In this document: one piece after another, positions 50,466-63,760 of the stretch
How the letters are laid out: the number at the start of each line of letters is the position of its first letter
Position numbering within the stretch: position 1 is the first letter of the stretch
NCBI RefSeq assembly: GCF_003052515.2
Contig: NZ_QARE02000020.1
Coordinates: forward strand, 41,052-105,051
Direction of reading: 5' to 3'
Length of the DNA: 64,000 bases
DNA from: Pseudomonas sp. RIT409
Lineage (GTDB): Bacteria > Pseudomonadota > Gammaproteobacteria > Pseudomonadales > Pseudomonadaceae
Made by a program: the position numbers and the translations under genes
The notes under the pieces: generated by a model
The model's database searches: none
What the model saw: the letters and a program-made list of their open reading frames with translations, nothing else
Told to the model about the DNA's origin: nothing

Positions 50466-51731
50466 ATGTATCTTCTTCGCCTGGCGCTGGCCAGCCTCGC
50501 CAATCGCCGTTTCACGGCCTTTTTAACGGCGTTTGCCATCGCCCTCTCCGTTTGCCTGCTGCTGGCGGTGGAGCGGGTGCGTACCGAGGCTCGCGCCAGT
50601 TTCGCCAGCACCATCAGCGGTACGGACCTGATCGTCGGTGCCCGCTCGGGTTCGGTGAATCTGCTGCTGTATTCCGTGTTCCGCATCGGTAACGCCACGA
50701 ACAATATTCGCTGGGACAGTTTCGAGCACTTTGCCAACAGCAAGCAGGTGAAATGGGCCATCCCGATTTCCTTGGGTGACAGTCATCGCGGCTATCGCGT
50801 GATGGGCACCAACTCGTCCTATTTCGAGCATTACCAGTACGGTCGGCAGCAGCATCTGGAAATCGCCGATGGCCGCCCCTTCGCCACCGATCCGTTCGAG
50901 GTGGTGCTGGGTGCCGAGGTCGCTGAGGCGCTGCATTACACACTCGGCGACAAGCTGGTACTGGCCCATGGCGTGGCGACGGTGAGCTTGGTCAAGCATG
51001 ACGACAAGCCCTTTACGGTGGTCGGTATCCTCAAGCGCACAGGCACGCCGGTGGACCGCACGCTGCACATCAGCCTGGGCGGCATGGAAGCGATCCATAT
51101 CGACTGGCACAACGGTGTGCCCGCGCAAGGCGCCGGCCGAATCAGCGCCGATCAGGCGCGTAACATGGACCTGACGCCGACCCAGATCACCGCGTTTCTG
51201 CTGGGCCTGAACAGCAAGATTTCCACCTTCGCATTGCAGCGGGAGATCAACGAATTCCGTGGCGAGCCGATGCTGGCGATCCTGCCGGGTGTGGCACTGC
51301 AAGAGCTATGGAGCCTGATGGGCACGGCGGAGAAAGCTCTGTTCGTGATCTCGCTGTTCGTGGTGCTGACCGGCCTGATCGGCATGCTGACGGCGATCCT
51401 TACCAGCCTCAATGAGCGCCGCCGGGAGATGGCCATCCTGCGTTCGGTGGGCGCGCGGCCGTGGCATGTCGCCAGCCTTCTGGTTCTCGAAGCCTTCGCA
51501 CTGGCATTGGCTGGAGCAGTCAGCGGCCTGGCGTTGCTGTATGTCGGCATTGCTGCGGCTCAGGGCTACGTCCAGGCCAATTACGGGCTGTACTTGCCCC
51601 TGTCGCTGCCGAGCGCTTATGAGTGGACGTTGCTGGGCGGCATCCTCGCCGCGGCTCTGCTGATGGGCACGGTGCCCGCGTGGCGGGCGTACCGTCAGTC
51701 GCTGGCCGACGGCCTGTCGATCCGTTTATGA
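50466..51731 (+). CDS. ABC transporter permease (FtsX/MacB type)
   Basis: A 421-residue inner-membrane protein: one N-terminal helix (FTAFLTAFAIALSVCLLLAV), a periplasmic domain of about 240 residues, and three C-terminal helices (EKALFVISLFVVLTGLIGM, LVLEAFALALAGAVSGL, LLGGILAAALLMG), the MacB/FtsX topology. LNERRREMAILRSVGARPWH is the family's cytoplasmic coupling motif. The ATG at 50466 follows the ATPase stop by one base. Part of the zrgA operon. Confidence 0.9.
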   Translation: MYLLRLALASLANRRFTAFLTAFAIALSVCLLLAVERVRTEARASFASTISGTDLIVGARSGSVNLLLYSVFRIGNATNNIRWDSFEHFANSKQVKWAIPISLGDSHRGYRVMGTNSSYFEHYQYGRQQHLEIADGRPFATDPFEVVLGAEVAEALHYTLGDKLVLAHGVATVSLVKHDDKPFTVVGILKRTGTPVDRTLHISLGGMEAIHIDWHNGVPAQGAGRISADQARNMDLTPTQITAFLLGLNSKISTFALQREINEFRGEPMLAILPGVALQELWSLMGTAEKALFVISLFVVLTGLIGMLTAILTSLNERRREMAILRSVGARPWHVASLLVLEAFALALAGAVSGLALLYVGIAAAQGYVQANYGLYLPLSLPSAYEWTLLGGILAAALLMGTVPAWRAYRQSLADGLSIRL

Positions 51732-51738
51732 GGGTGTG

Positions 51739-52263
51739 ATGATGCGTAAAGGGTGGCTGGTGTGGTCGTTGTTGTTCGCAAGCGCGTCGTGGGCACAAGA
51801 CCTGCGGGTGCTGACATGGGAGGAGATGATCCCGCCCGATGCGCCCCCTGTGAAACTGATCACGGCACCGATACACGACCTCTCGAAAATGGCCGACACC
51901 CTTTCGGTGGAGTCCGCCCCTGCCGCCCATCAACTCGCGCCAGACGCGCCGGTAGTCAAGGCCCTCGACGGGCAGACGGTCCGCCTGCCCGGCTACATCG
52001 TGCCGCTGGAAGTCAGCGAAGAAGGCCGGGTGACGGACTTCCTGCTGGTCCCTTATTTCGGGGCCTGCATCCACGTGCCGCCACCACCGCCCAACCAGAT
52101 TGTCCACGTCACCAGCGAACTGGGCGTCAAGGTCGACGAGCTGTACCAGCCCTATTGGATCGAAGGCCCCATGCAGGTCAAGTCCACCCGCACTGACCTG
52201 GCCGATGCGGGGTACCAAATGGAAGCGGACAAGATTTTGGTCTATGAGCTTCCAGATCAGTAA
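51739..52263 (+). CDS. DUF3299 periplasmic protein of the zinc operon
   Basis: A 174-residue secreted protein with a short signal peptide ending SASWAQ. The DUF3299 core is DGQTVRLPGYIVPLEVSEEG followed by FLLVPYFGACIHVPPPPPNQIVHV, where Cys and His near the PPPPP stretch could bind metal. GTG, ATG and ATG occur in tandem at 51736-51744; the first ATG is used. It lies 7 bases after the permease gene. DUF3299 proteins accompany this ABC/ZrgA set elsewhere; their biochemical role is not known to me. Confidence 0.85.
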   Translation: MMRKGWLVWSLLFASASWAQDLRVLTWEEMIPPDAPPVKLITAPIHDLSKMADTLSVESAPAAHQLAPDAPVVKALDGQTVRLPGYIVPLEVSEEGRVTDFLLVPYFGACIHVPPPPPNQIVHVTSELGVKVDELYQPYWIEGPMQVKSTRTDLADAGYQMEADKILVYELPDQ

Positions 52264-52396
52264 TCGAAGGGCTTATGCCGCGAATGGAGGTGCTCCTGAA
52301 GGCGTCCACCCGATGGGATGGCGCTTGAAGACGATAGAAATGGCTGCATCCCCCCCTCGAGTGAGTTTCATCGCAGTCGAATTAAATGACCTTCCA

Positions 52397-52410
52397 TTGA
52401 GCTGAATCAA
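52397..52410. promoter_or_regulatory. ANR/FNR box upstream of oprG (TTGAG-N4-ATCAA)
   Basis: Matches the TTGAT-N4-ATCAA consensus at 9 of 10 positions. It is centred about 72 bases before the oprG start. A TACCAT at 52435-52440 lies where the -10 of an ANR-activated class II promoter would be. I recall oprG of P. aeruginosa being induced under low oxygen through ANR. Confidence 0.65.
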
Positions 52411-52475
52411 AAAGCCCGCGCCACCCGCTCCGTACCATTAAGGCATCCCTTTCAAACGCCCTTACGGAGCCTTCC

Positions 52476-53162
52476 ATGAACAAATACCTGCTTGGCGCGT
52501 CGTGCCTTGCGCTCGCCCTCGGCATTCCCGTTGTCGCCGAAGCCCACCAGGCTGGAGACATCATTGTGCGTGCCGGAGCCGCGACGACCGCTCCGAACGA
52601 GGACAGCGGCAACCTCAAGCTCGACGGCGCCAAGGCACCCGGTACCAAAGCCACGCTGGACAGCGACACCCAATTGGGCCTGACCTTCGCCTACATGCTG
52701 ACTGACCACGTTGGCGTCGAGCTGCTGGCCGCGACGCCCTTTCAGCACACCGTCGGGGTAAAGGGCCTCGGCCCGGGCCTGGATGGCAAGTTGGCGGACG
52801 TCAAGCAATTGCCGCCGACGCTGTCCTTGCAGTACTACCCGCTGGACGCCAACTCCAGGCTCCAGCCGTATGCGGGCGTTGGGGTCAACTACACCTGGTT
52901 TTATGACGAGAACCTGAGCAGCAACCGTAAAGCCCAGGGGATGAACAACCTGAGCCTGAAAAACTCCTGGGGTTGGGCCGGTCAAGTGGGCATGGATTAC
53001 ATGCTGACCGACAAGATCATGATCAACGCCGCCGTCTGGTATGTCGATATCGACACCCAGGCCACTCTGGACGGCCCATCCGCCTTGGGCGTCGGCCGCA
53101 CCAAGGTCAGTGTGGACGTGGACCCGTGGGTCTACATGGTCGGTTTCGGCTACAAGTTCTAA
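52476..53162 (+). CDS. oprG: Outer-membrane protein OprG/OmpW
   Basis: An eight-strand beta-barrel of the OmpW family, 228 residues, that lets small hydrophobic molecules cross the outer membrane. The signal peptide (MNKYLLGASCLALALGIPVVAEA) is followed by HQAGDIIVRAGAATTAPNE, LTFAYMLTDHVGVELLAATPF, the PPTLSLQYYP strand and a C-terminal VYMVGFGYKF ending in the required Phe. TTACGGAGCC precedes the ATG. A good terminator follows. The position after the zrgA operon matches PA4067. Confidence 0.95.
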   Translation: MNKYLLGASCLALALGIPVVAEAHQAGDIIVRAGAATTAPNEDSGNLKLDGAKAPGTKATLDSDTQLGLTFAYMLTDHVGVELLAATPFQHTVGVKGLGPGLDGKLADVKQLPPTLSLQYYPLDANSRLQPYAGVGVNYTWFYDENLSSNRKAQGMNNLSLKNSWGWAGQVGMDYMLTDKIMINAAVWYVDIDTQATLDGPSALGVGRTKVSVDVDPWVYMVGFGYKF

Positions 53163-53203
53163 ACGCTCTTGCCCCCAGCCAGACTGCCTGGGGAGCGTCA
53201 GAA

Positions 53204-53229
53204 AAGGCTCCGCTCACCGGAGCCTTTTT
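53204..53229 (+). terminator. Rho-independent terminator of oprG
   Basis: Stem AAGGCTCCG / CGGAGCCTT with a 5-base loop, followed by TTT, 41 bases after the oprG stop. The flanking A residues allow it to work also for the converging epimerase gene. Confidence 0.88.
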
Positions 53230-53241
53230 GCGTTTATGGGC

Positions 53242-54163
<922 letters not shown>

Positions 54164-54171
<8 letters not shown>

Positions 54172-55048
54172 GACGGTAATAGCGGTCCAATAAGCTGGGC
54201 AAACCGGCACGCCATGCGCGGGGCTTGATACCAAAGGTGTGAAGGATTTTCTTGCAGGTGAGCACCGCGTTCTGCGGCTCTTCGGCAGCATCAGGGCTCG
54301 CGGCATGGGCTTGAGCGGTGGGTGCTTCGATTGCCAGCTCACGCATCAGTCGCGCTTCGGTCAGCACGGCCTGACCCAACGCCAGCGGCGTGGTGGCTTC
54401 GTGACCGGCGTAATGGTAGGTGCCCCACAAAGGCGCTGCGCAGTCGAGCTGTTTGAGCACCGAGATGATCACACGAGCCGCGTCATCGACGGGCGTCGGG
54501 TTGCCGCGGCGGTCGTCAGCGAGCAACAACTCGCCCGCCGTCTCGGCCCGGGTCAGGAAGCGACCGAGCACGCCATCGGCGCTGTCGTCCAGCAGCCAGC
54601 CGAAACGCACCAGCACATGCTGAGGGCACGCTGCGCGAACGCTCTGTTCGATACGCCACAATGCCTGGCCCCTGACGCCGAGCGGCATGGGTTCGTCTTT
54701 TTCACTGTAAGCCGTCGCCCGCGAGCCATCGAACACGCGATAGCTCGACGGCTGGACAAGAATGATATTGTGATGCTGGCACAGCTCGGCCAGACGCTCG
54801 ACAGCACGCTCCTGGCCCTCCAGGCGTTCAGCACTCACGCTCTGCGACTGAAACCAGTCGTAGTAGTAGGCCAGGTTGATCAAGGCATCCGGGCGGGTGT
54901 CATCGAGCAGTTGCGTCAGGCTTGCCGCATCCCATCCGTCTTGCGGTGGACGCGGTGCGAGGAAGCCAATGTCCTCCTCGGCACCCAGACGAATCAACGC
55001 CTGCCCAAGGGCATTCCCACCGCCCAACAGCATAAGGCGCATTCGCAT
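54164..55048 (-). CDS. RmlD-like sugar-nucleotide-binding reductase
   Basis: A 294-residue short-chain dehydrogenase of the RmlD-substrate-binding type. It begins MRMRLMLLGGGNALGQALIRLG, a somewhat altered dinucleotide loop, and includes RPDALINLAYYYDWFQ, IILVQPSSYRVFDGSRATAYSE and VRFGWLLDDSADG. It is usually annotated dTDP-4-dehydrorhamnose reductase-like, but the YxxxK pair is not obvious, so catalysis is uncertain. An open frame extends far upstream; the ATG at 55048 is where similarity begins. Its end overlaps the epimerase gene. Confidence 0.82.
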
Positions 55049-55270
55049 AGAGTCAGCAGGCTCGGTCTTGGATTCAATTGAAAAAGAAGTGAAAAACGGT
55101 CGCAAACATAACACGTACCAGGGACAAGCCCCAAGAGGTGCACGGGCTGCAATGCAATGGCGCCCCTTCTGTGCAGGCATTTGCCCATCGCTTGCCGTCC
55201 ACGGCGAGAGGGGTGCAAGCGCCGATCGCCGGGCCTTGCATCTGCGGCCCGGCGCCCGCATAAAGCTCTC

Positions 55271-59575
<4,305 letters not shown>

Positions 59576-59662
59576 CCTCCACAACGCCTGAGTGATCGCC
59601 CCCCGGTTCGGCATCTTCCGGGGAGCGCATTGCCTCTAAGAGGCCATTCACACGAAGGGCGA

Positions 59663-61825
59663 TCAGATGGGGCTTTCCGAACCATCCTTGTTAACCACCG
59701 TGGCTTTGCCGGGCACAGGTGCTTGGACGCTCCCCTCTTCCTGTGGGGGCTGAGGATTGTGCGGGCTCATCACGAGCTGTGGATAGGTCTGCGCGAAGCG
59801 GACGTCAGGCGCCTTGTCCACCAGACGCTTGAGTCGATCGTTGAAGGCACGGCTCACTGCATATTGCCCGCCCGATGAAGTCCGGAACTGGGCCGTGATC
59901 ACGATACCGTTCATGTCCATGCGGTCCAGACCGAACACCTCCAATGGCCCCTGAAGTTTGCTCGACAGCAGGAAGTCATCGCTGATCGCCTGCCCGGCCT
60001 CACGGATGAGCGAGGTGGCCGAATCGATGTCCGAGTCGTACGTGAACTGGAACGAGAAGAAGGCATAGGCAAATTGTCGGGATTGGTTGGTCACTGCCTT
60101 GATTTGGCCAAAGGGCACCGAATGAACGAACCCTTTGCCGTCGCGCAACCGCAGCGTGCGGATGGTCAGGCTTTCCACAGTGCCGGCGTGCCCCGAATCC
60201 AGCACCACCCAGTCGCCGATGGAAATCGTGTCTTCAATGATGATGAACAGCCCGGTAATCACATCTTGCACCAATTGCTGCGAGCCGAAACCGATGGCCA
60301 GACCGACCACCCCTGCACCCGCCAGCAGAGGGGCAACGTTGATGCCGAGGTTGGCCATTGTGGTGATGGTGCAGATCACCACCAAAATGATTTTTATGGC
60401 ATTGCGCAGCAGCGGCAGGATGGTCTTGACTCGGGTGCTGGGCTGACGCGCGGAACGGCCATTGGTGGGCGGCTTGAGCGCCTCCTGAATGGCCGTGTCC
60501 ATGACGACCCACAGCAGCCAGGTCACCAGGAGGATCAGGCCGATACTGCTCAGTGAGTCACTGATGACCTTGCCCAAGGCGTTGCGCTGAGCAAACTCGA
60601 ACAGCGAAAACCCCCAGATCCGTCCCAACAGCTCGATGAAGCCGATGGCCAGTCCGATTCGCAGTACCGCATGCAGCAAACTGAGCAGCCGCTCCTTATA
60701 GACACGCCCTGTGCGGGCTTCCACCGGCTTGAACATGTGCTGGAAAAGCGTGCTGAGAAACACCGTCCCGATCAGCAGAATCGTAGTGAGGATCGCGCAG
60801 CGCAAAGCTTCCTGGCTGTCTTCTCCAGCGCCAATCAGACTTACCGCAGAGACCAGAATCATCAGCAAGATAGGCAAATGCCACAGGCTCGAAAATATCT
60901 TCAGCGTTTGTTGCAATGCCGGCTGAGAAAGCCGGGCGCTCAACGGCCGGTTTCTGATCAGGTGCGCGACGGGGCGACGCATCCGAATCACTACGATGCA
61001 GAACATGATCGAGGCCATCAGCCCGGTAAATGCCGCAACACTGGTGGTGACATTGCCGCCAATCTGCCGAGAAATCTGCGGGCTGGTCAGTGCGTCGCTC
61101 AGGGCCGCAAAGAACCCGACAATGAATAGCGGGTGCGGCGCGTAGCCTCGAATGACCCGAACCGCCGGACGCTTGTGCCCAGCGTTGAACAGCATGATGA
61201 CCGACATCAGCACCGACGTTGAAAAGATACCGCTGCTGGTGGAGTAGGCCAGGCACAGCGCCAGCGCGCGCCCGATCGACACTGGCATGAAGTGACTCAC
61301 ATACAGCGTGAGCGGAAGGCAAATCAGTGCCGGGATCATGTACGGCAACACGTAACTCAATACGCCGTTGACCCGCTCACGCCTTTGAAGAAACCGATGC
61401 CGAGCCAAACGGCTGGCGGCAAACCTGCCGATCCAGTTCAGCAGGAGAAACGCCCCAATCCAGACCGTCGACAAGATGAGGAAATCCCCCACCATTGCCC
61501 AACGTGAACGGGAGGAAGGCTTGTTGACCAGCACGCCCAATTCGTCGGCCGCACGATCGGCCCGCAATCGCCAGGAATCCAGCAGATGCTTGTCCAAATC
61601 AAGCTTGTCCTGGACGCTGTCAATGCTCGAACTGAGCGCCCCCAGCAGGCCGCCTTCGACCAGAATCTCCGGTTTTTCGGGCTCGGCCGGGGCATCTGCG
61701 GGCGCGCTCGATTGGGCCGTGGCTGCAGCGGGCGGATCTGCCGCCTGCACATTGAAGCTGCCGAAACCGAAGACGAGGAACAGAAACAGAACGGATTTGA
61801 AAAGATTCGACAAAACGCAGGTCAC
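59663..61825 (-). CDS. MscS-family mechanosensitive channel, large (YbiO-like)
   Basis: A 720-residue inner-membrane protein. After a signal-like N-terminus (about 28 residues) comes a periplasmic stretch, then about ten hydrophobic segments, ending in the MscS core: VAPLLAGAGVVGLAIGFGSQ and QLVQDVITGLFIIIEDTISIGDWV (about residues 510-550) and the beta domain with LRLRDGKGFVHSVPFGQIKAVTNQSR. The length and extra helices match the YbiO/MscM class rather than MscS itself. It opens under membrane tension during hypo-osmotic shock. The start is a GTG; a five-codon upstream frame (ATG ACT GAC AGG GAG TGA) overlaps it. Confidence 0.9.
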   Translation of the reverse strand: MTCVLSNLFKSVLFLFLVFGFGSFNVQAADPPAAATAQSSAPADAPAEPEKPEILVEGGLLGALSSSIDSVQDKLDLDKHLLDSWRLRADRAADELGVLVNKPSSRSRWAMVGDFLILSTVWIGAFLLLNWIGRFAASRLARHRFLQRRERVNGVLSYVLPYMIPALICLPLTLYVSHFMPVSIGRALALCLAYSTSSGIFSTSVLMSVIMLFNAGHKRPAVRVIRGYAPHPLFIVGFFAALSDALTSPQISRQIGGNVTTSVAAFTGLMASIMFCIVVIRMRRPVAHLIRNRPLSARLSQPALQQTLKIFSSLWHLPILLMILVSAVSLIGAGEDSQEALRCAILTTILLIGTVFLSTLFQHMFKPVEARTGRVYKERLLSLLHAVLRIGLAIGFIELLGRIWGFSLFEFAQRNALGKVISDSLSSIGLILLVTWLLWVVMDTAIQEALKPPTNGRSARQPSTRVKTILPLLRNAIKIILVVICTITTMANLGINVAPLLAGAGVVGLAIGFGSQQLVQDVITGLFIIIEDTISIGDWVVLDSGHAGTVESLTIRTLRLRDGKGFVHSVPFGQIKAVTNQSRQFAYAFFSFQFTYDSDIDSATSLIREAGQAISDDFLLSSKLQGPLEVFGLDRMDMNGIVITAQFRTSSGGQYAVSRAFNDRLKRLVDKAPDVRFAQTYPQLVMSPHNPQPPQEEGSVQAPVPGKATVVNKDGSESPI

Positions 61826-61966
61826 TCCCTGTCAGTCATGAGGACGGCAAAATCAAAGCCCTCAGGAACTGATCGAAATTTACCCTGCAAGTTCGGCGGT
61901 TTGAGCAAGCTTCATCTGCCGACTTCGGCCAACGATCTTGCAAAGCAGGAAATTTTCAAAAGCCGC

Positions 61967-61995
61967 TTGACCAAGGAGAACGATCGTTCTACCTT
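61967..61995 (+). promoter_or_regulatory. Promoter of the TetR gene with operator in the spacer
   Basis: TTGACC (61967-61972) and TACCTT (61990-61995) are 17 bases apart. The 14-base perfect palindrome AGAACGATCGTTCT (61977-61990) fills the spacer and touches the -10, as in autoregulated TetR genes. The start codon is only 8 bases after the -10, so transcription would begin at or very near the ATG. Confidence 0.65.
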
Positions 61996-62002
61996 TAATT
62001 TC

Positions 62003-62575
62003 ATGAACGCACCCCTGACTGATACACGCGAAAGAATTCTCGCGACGGCGGAACAACTCATTTATCGAAACGGGATTCATGCCACTGGCATGGACCTGCT
62101 GGTAAAGACATCCGGCGTGGCCAGAAAAAGTATTTACCGCTACTTCGCAACCAAGGATGAAGTCGCCGCCGCCGCGCTTAATGCCCGCGATGTGCGCTGG
62201 ATGAACTGGTTCAGGACAGAATCCGATAAGGCCGACACCCCGCAAGGCCGCATCCTCAATATGTTTACGGTGCTCAAAGGCTGGTTCGAATCGGAAGGCT
62301 TCCACGGCTGCGCATTCATCAACACCGCGGGGGAAGTGGGCGATCCAAACGACCCAATCCGGCTGATCGCCAAGTTGCACAAGCAGAAACTGCTCGACTA
62401 CACCCAGGAACTGACCGAGGAACTGAACATCGCGCAACCGGCAGTGCTGGCCAAACAGCTGCTGGTGCTCATGGAGGGCGCGATCACAACCGCCCGCGTC
62501 ATGGGTGATTACGACGCCGCAAATAGCGCAAGGGATGTTGCGCAGTTATTACTGAAACAGGCCACTCCGCCATAG
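62003..62575 (+). CDS. TetR-family repressor
   Basis: A 190-residue TetR/AcrR protein. The N-terminal helix-turn-helix runs RERILATAEQLIYRNGIHATG, then LLVKTSGVARKSIYRYFATKDEVA. The ligand domain (about residues 60-190) contains FESEGFHGCAFINTAGEV, seen in several Pseudomonas TetR proteins linked to small-molecule stress. The start at 62003 has no ribosome site close by, but a promoter and a palindrome lie just upstream. The DUF1348 gene follows 61 bases later on the same strand and is probably its target. Confidence 0.88.
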   Translation: MNAPLTDTRERILATAEQLIYRNGIHATGMDLLVKTSGVARKSIYRYFATKDEVAAAALNARDVRWMNWFRTESDKADTPQGRILNMFTVLKGWFESEGFHGCAFINTAGEVGDPNDPIRLIAKLHKQKLLDYTQELTEELNIAQPAVLAKQLLVLMEGAITTARVMGDYDAANSARDVAQLLLKQATPP

Positions 62576-62636
62576 GGCCTGAGCTCCAAGAACGCTCCAA
62601 TGACCGCTGTATCCAATTTCCCCTGGAGGCTCTGCC

Positions 62637-63113
62637 ATGTCCAACGCTCAGACTCGCCCGCCACTTCCCCCTTTCACTCGTGAATCGGCCATCGAAAAAG
62701 TTCGACTTGCCGAAGACGGCTGGAACAGCCGTGATCCGGAAAAAGTATCGCTGGCCTATACCCTCGACACTCAATGGCGTAACCGCGCCGAGTTCGCCAC
62801 CAACCGCGAGGAAGCGAAGGCCTTTCTGACGCGTAAATGGAAAAAGGAACTCGACTACCGCCTGATCAAAGAACTCTGGGCATTCACCGACAACCGCATT
62901 GCGGTGCGCTACGCCTACGAATGGCACGACGACTCCGGAAACTGGTTCCGCTCTTACGGCAACGAGAACTGGGAGTTCAACGAAGACGGCTTGATGCACC
63001 GCCGCTTCGCTTGCATCAACGACATGCCCATCAAGGAATCGGAGCGCAAATTCCATTGGCCACTGGGGCGACGTCCTGACACTCATCCTGGCCTGTCAGA
63101 ACTAGGGCTGTAA
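62637..63113 (+). CDS. DUF1348 (NTF2-like) protein
   Basis: A 158-residue single-domain protein of the nuclear-transport-factor-2/SnoaL-like fold. The DUF1348 signature is FTRESAIEKVRLAEDGWNSR, VSLAYTLDTQWRNRAEF, AFTDNRIAVRYAYEWHDDSG and FRSYGNENWEFNEDGLMHRRFACIND. A CTGGAGG ribosome site precedes the ATG. The family function is not established. It is a likely enzyme or binding protein for a small molecule sensed by the adjacent TetR protein. A strong terminator follows. Confidence 0.88.
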   Translation: MSNAQTRPPLPPFTRESAIEKVRLAEDGWNSRDPEKVSLAYTLDTQWRNRAEFATNREEAKAFLTRKWKKELDYRLIKELWAFTDNRIAVRYAYEWHDDSGNWFRSYGNENWEFNEDGLMHRRFACINDMPIKESERKFHWPLGRRPDTHPGLSELGL

Positions 63114-63161
63114 CGCCTGCCGCAAGGTTCGAGCACGGCACTTCGGTATGGGTGCCCCATT

Positions 63162-63200
63162 AAAAAGCCCCCGTGCAGCTAGGCTGTGCGGGGGCTTTTT
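63162..63200. terminator. Bidirectional terminator between the DUF1348 and ssb genes
   Basis: Long stem from AAAAAGCCCCCGTGCAGC to GCTGTGCGGGGGCTTTTTT with a 3-base loop and one G-U-type mismatch. A runs on one side and T runs on the other make it work on both strands. Confidence 0.92.
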
Positions 63201-63229
63201 TGATGCGTCAGCGCCGGTAGGACGGTTCC

Positions 63230-63751
63230 TCAGAACGGAATGTCATCATCGAAACTGTCGAAATCAGGTGCAGGCTGAGGCGCTTGCTGTGGGGCCGGGC
63301 GCGACTCACGCTGCGGCTGTGGTGCCGATTGCGGGCGCGATTGCTGCGGACGAGGTGCGGAATTCTGATAGCCACCGCCACCCTGGCCCTGCTGCGCATC
63401 ACCTTGAGGACGGCCGCCCAGCAGCTGCATGGTGCCCTGCATGTCGACAATGATCTCGGTGGTGTAGCGCTTAATGCCGTCTTTTTCCCACTCACGCGTC
63501 TGCAATTTACCTTCGATGTAGACTTGGGAGCCTTTGCGCAGGTACTCACCCGCGATTTCGGCGACCTTGCCGAACATCGAGACGCGATGCCATTCGGTCC
63601 GTTCGACTTTCTGGCCCGTCTGTTTGTCGGTCCATTGCTCGCTGGTCGCCAGACTCAGATTCGTCACGGCATTTCCGTTAGGCAGATAGCGAACTTCAGG
63701 ATCCTGGCCGCATGTACCGACCAATATGACTTTGTTAACCCCACGGGCCAT
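63230..63751 (-). CDS. ssb: Single-stranded DNA-binding protein
   Basis: Tetrameric OB-fold protein of 173 residues that coats single-stranded DNA in replication and repair. The OB domain (about 1-110) has MARGVNKVILVGTCGQDPEVRY, TEWHRVSMFGKVAEIAGEYL and SQVYIEGKLQTREW. A Gln/Pro/Gly-rich linker leads to the acidic tip DFDSFDDDIPF, which binds partner proteins. The MFS gene ends 9 bases before it. This MFS-ssb arrangement next to uvrA is usual in Pseudomonas. Confidence 0.97.
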   Translation of the reverse strand: MARGVNKVILVGTCGQDPEVRYLPNGNAVTNLSLATSEQWTDKQTGQKVERTEWHRVSMFGKVAEIAGEYLRKGSQVYIEGKLQTREWEKDGIKRYTTEIIVDMQGTMQLLGGRPQGDAQQGQGGGGYQNSAPRPQQSRPQSAPQPQRESRPAPQQAPQPAPDFDSFDDDIPF

Positions 63752-63760
63752 AACGTTCTC

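Noticed and set aside
59663..61826. Large antisense open frames opposite many genes (for example opposite dxs, ribBA, ribD and the IlvD-type gene)
   Set aside because: They arise from the high GC content; none has a ribosome site or a recognisable protein, and the opposite strand encodes clear families.
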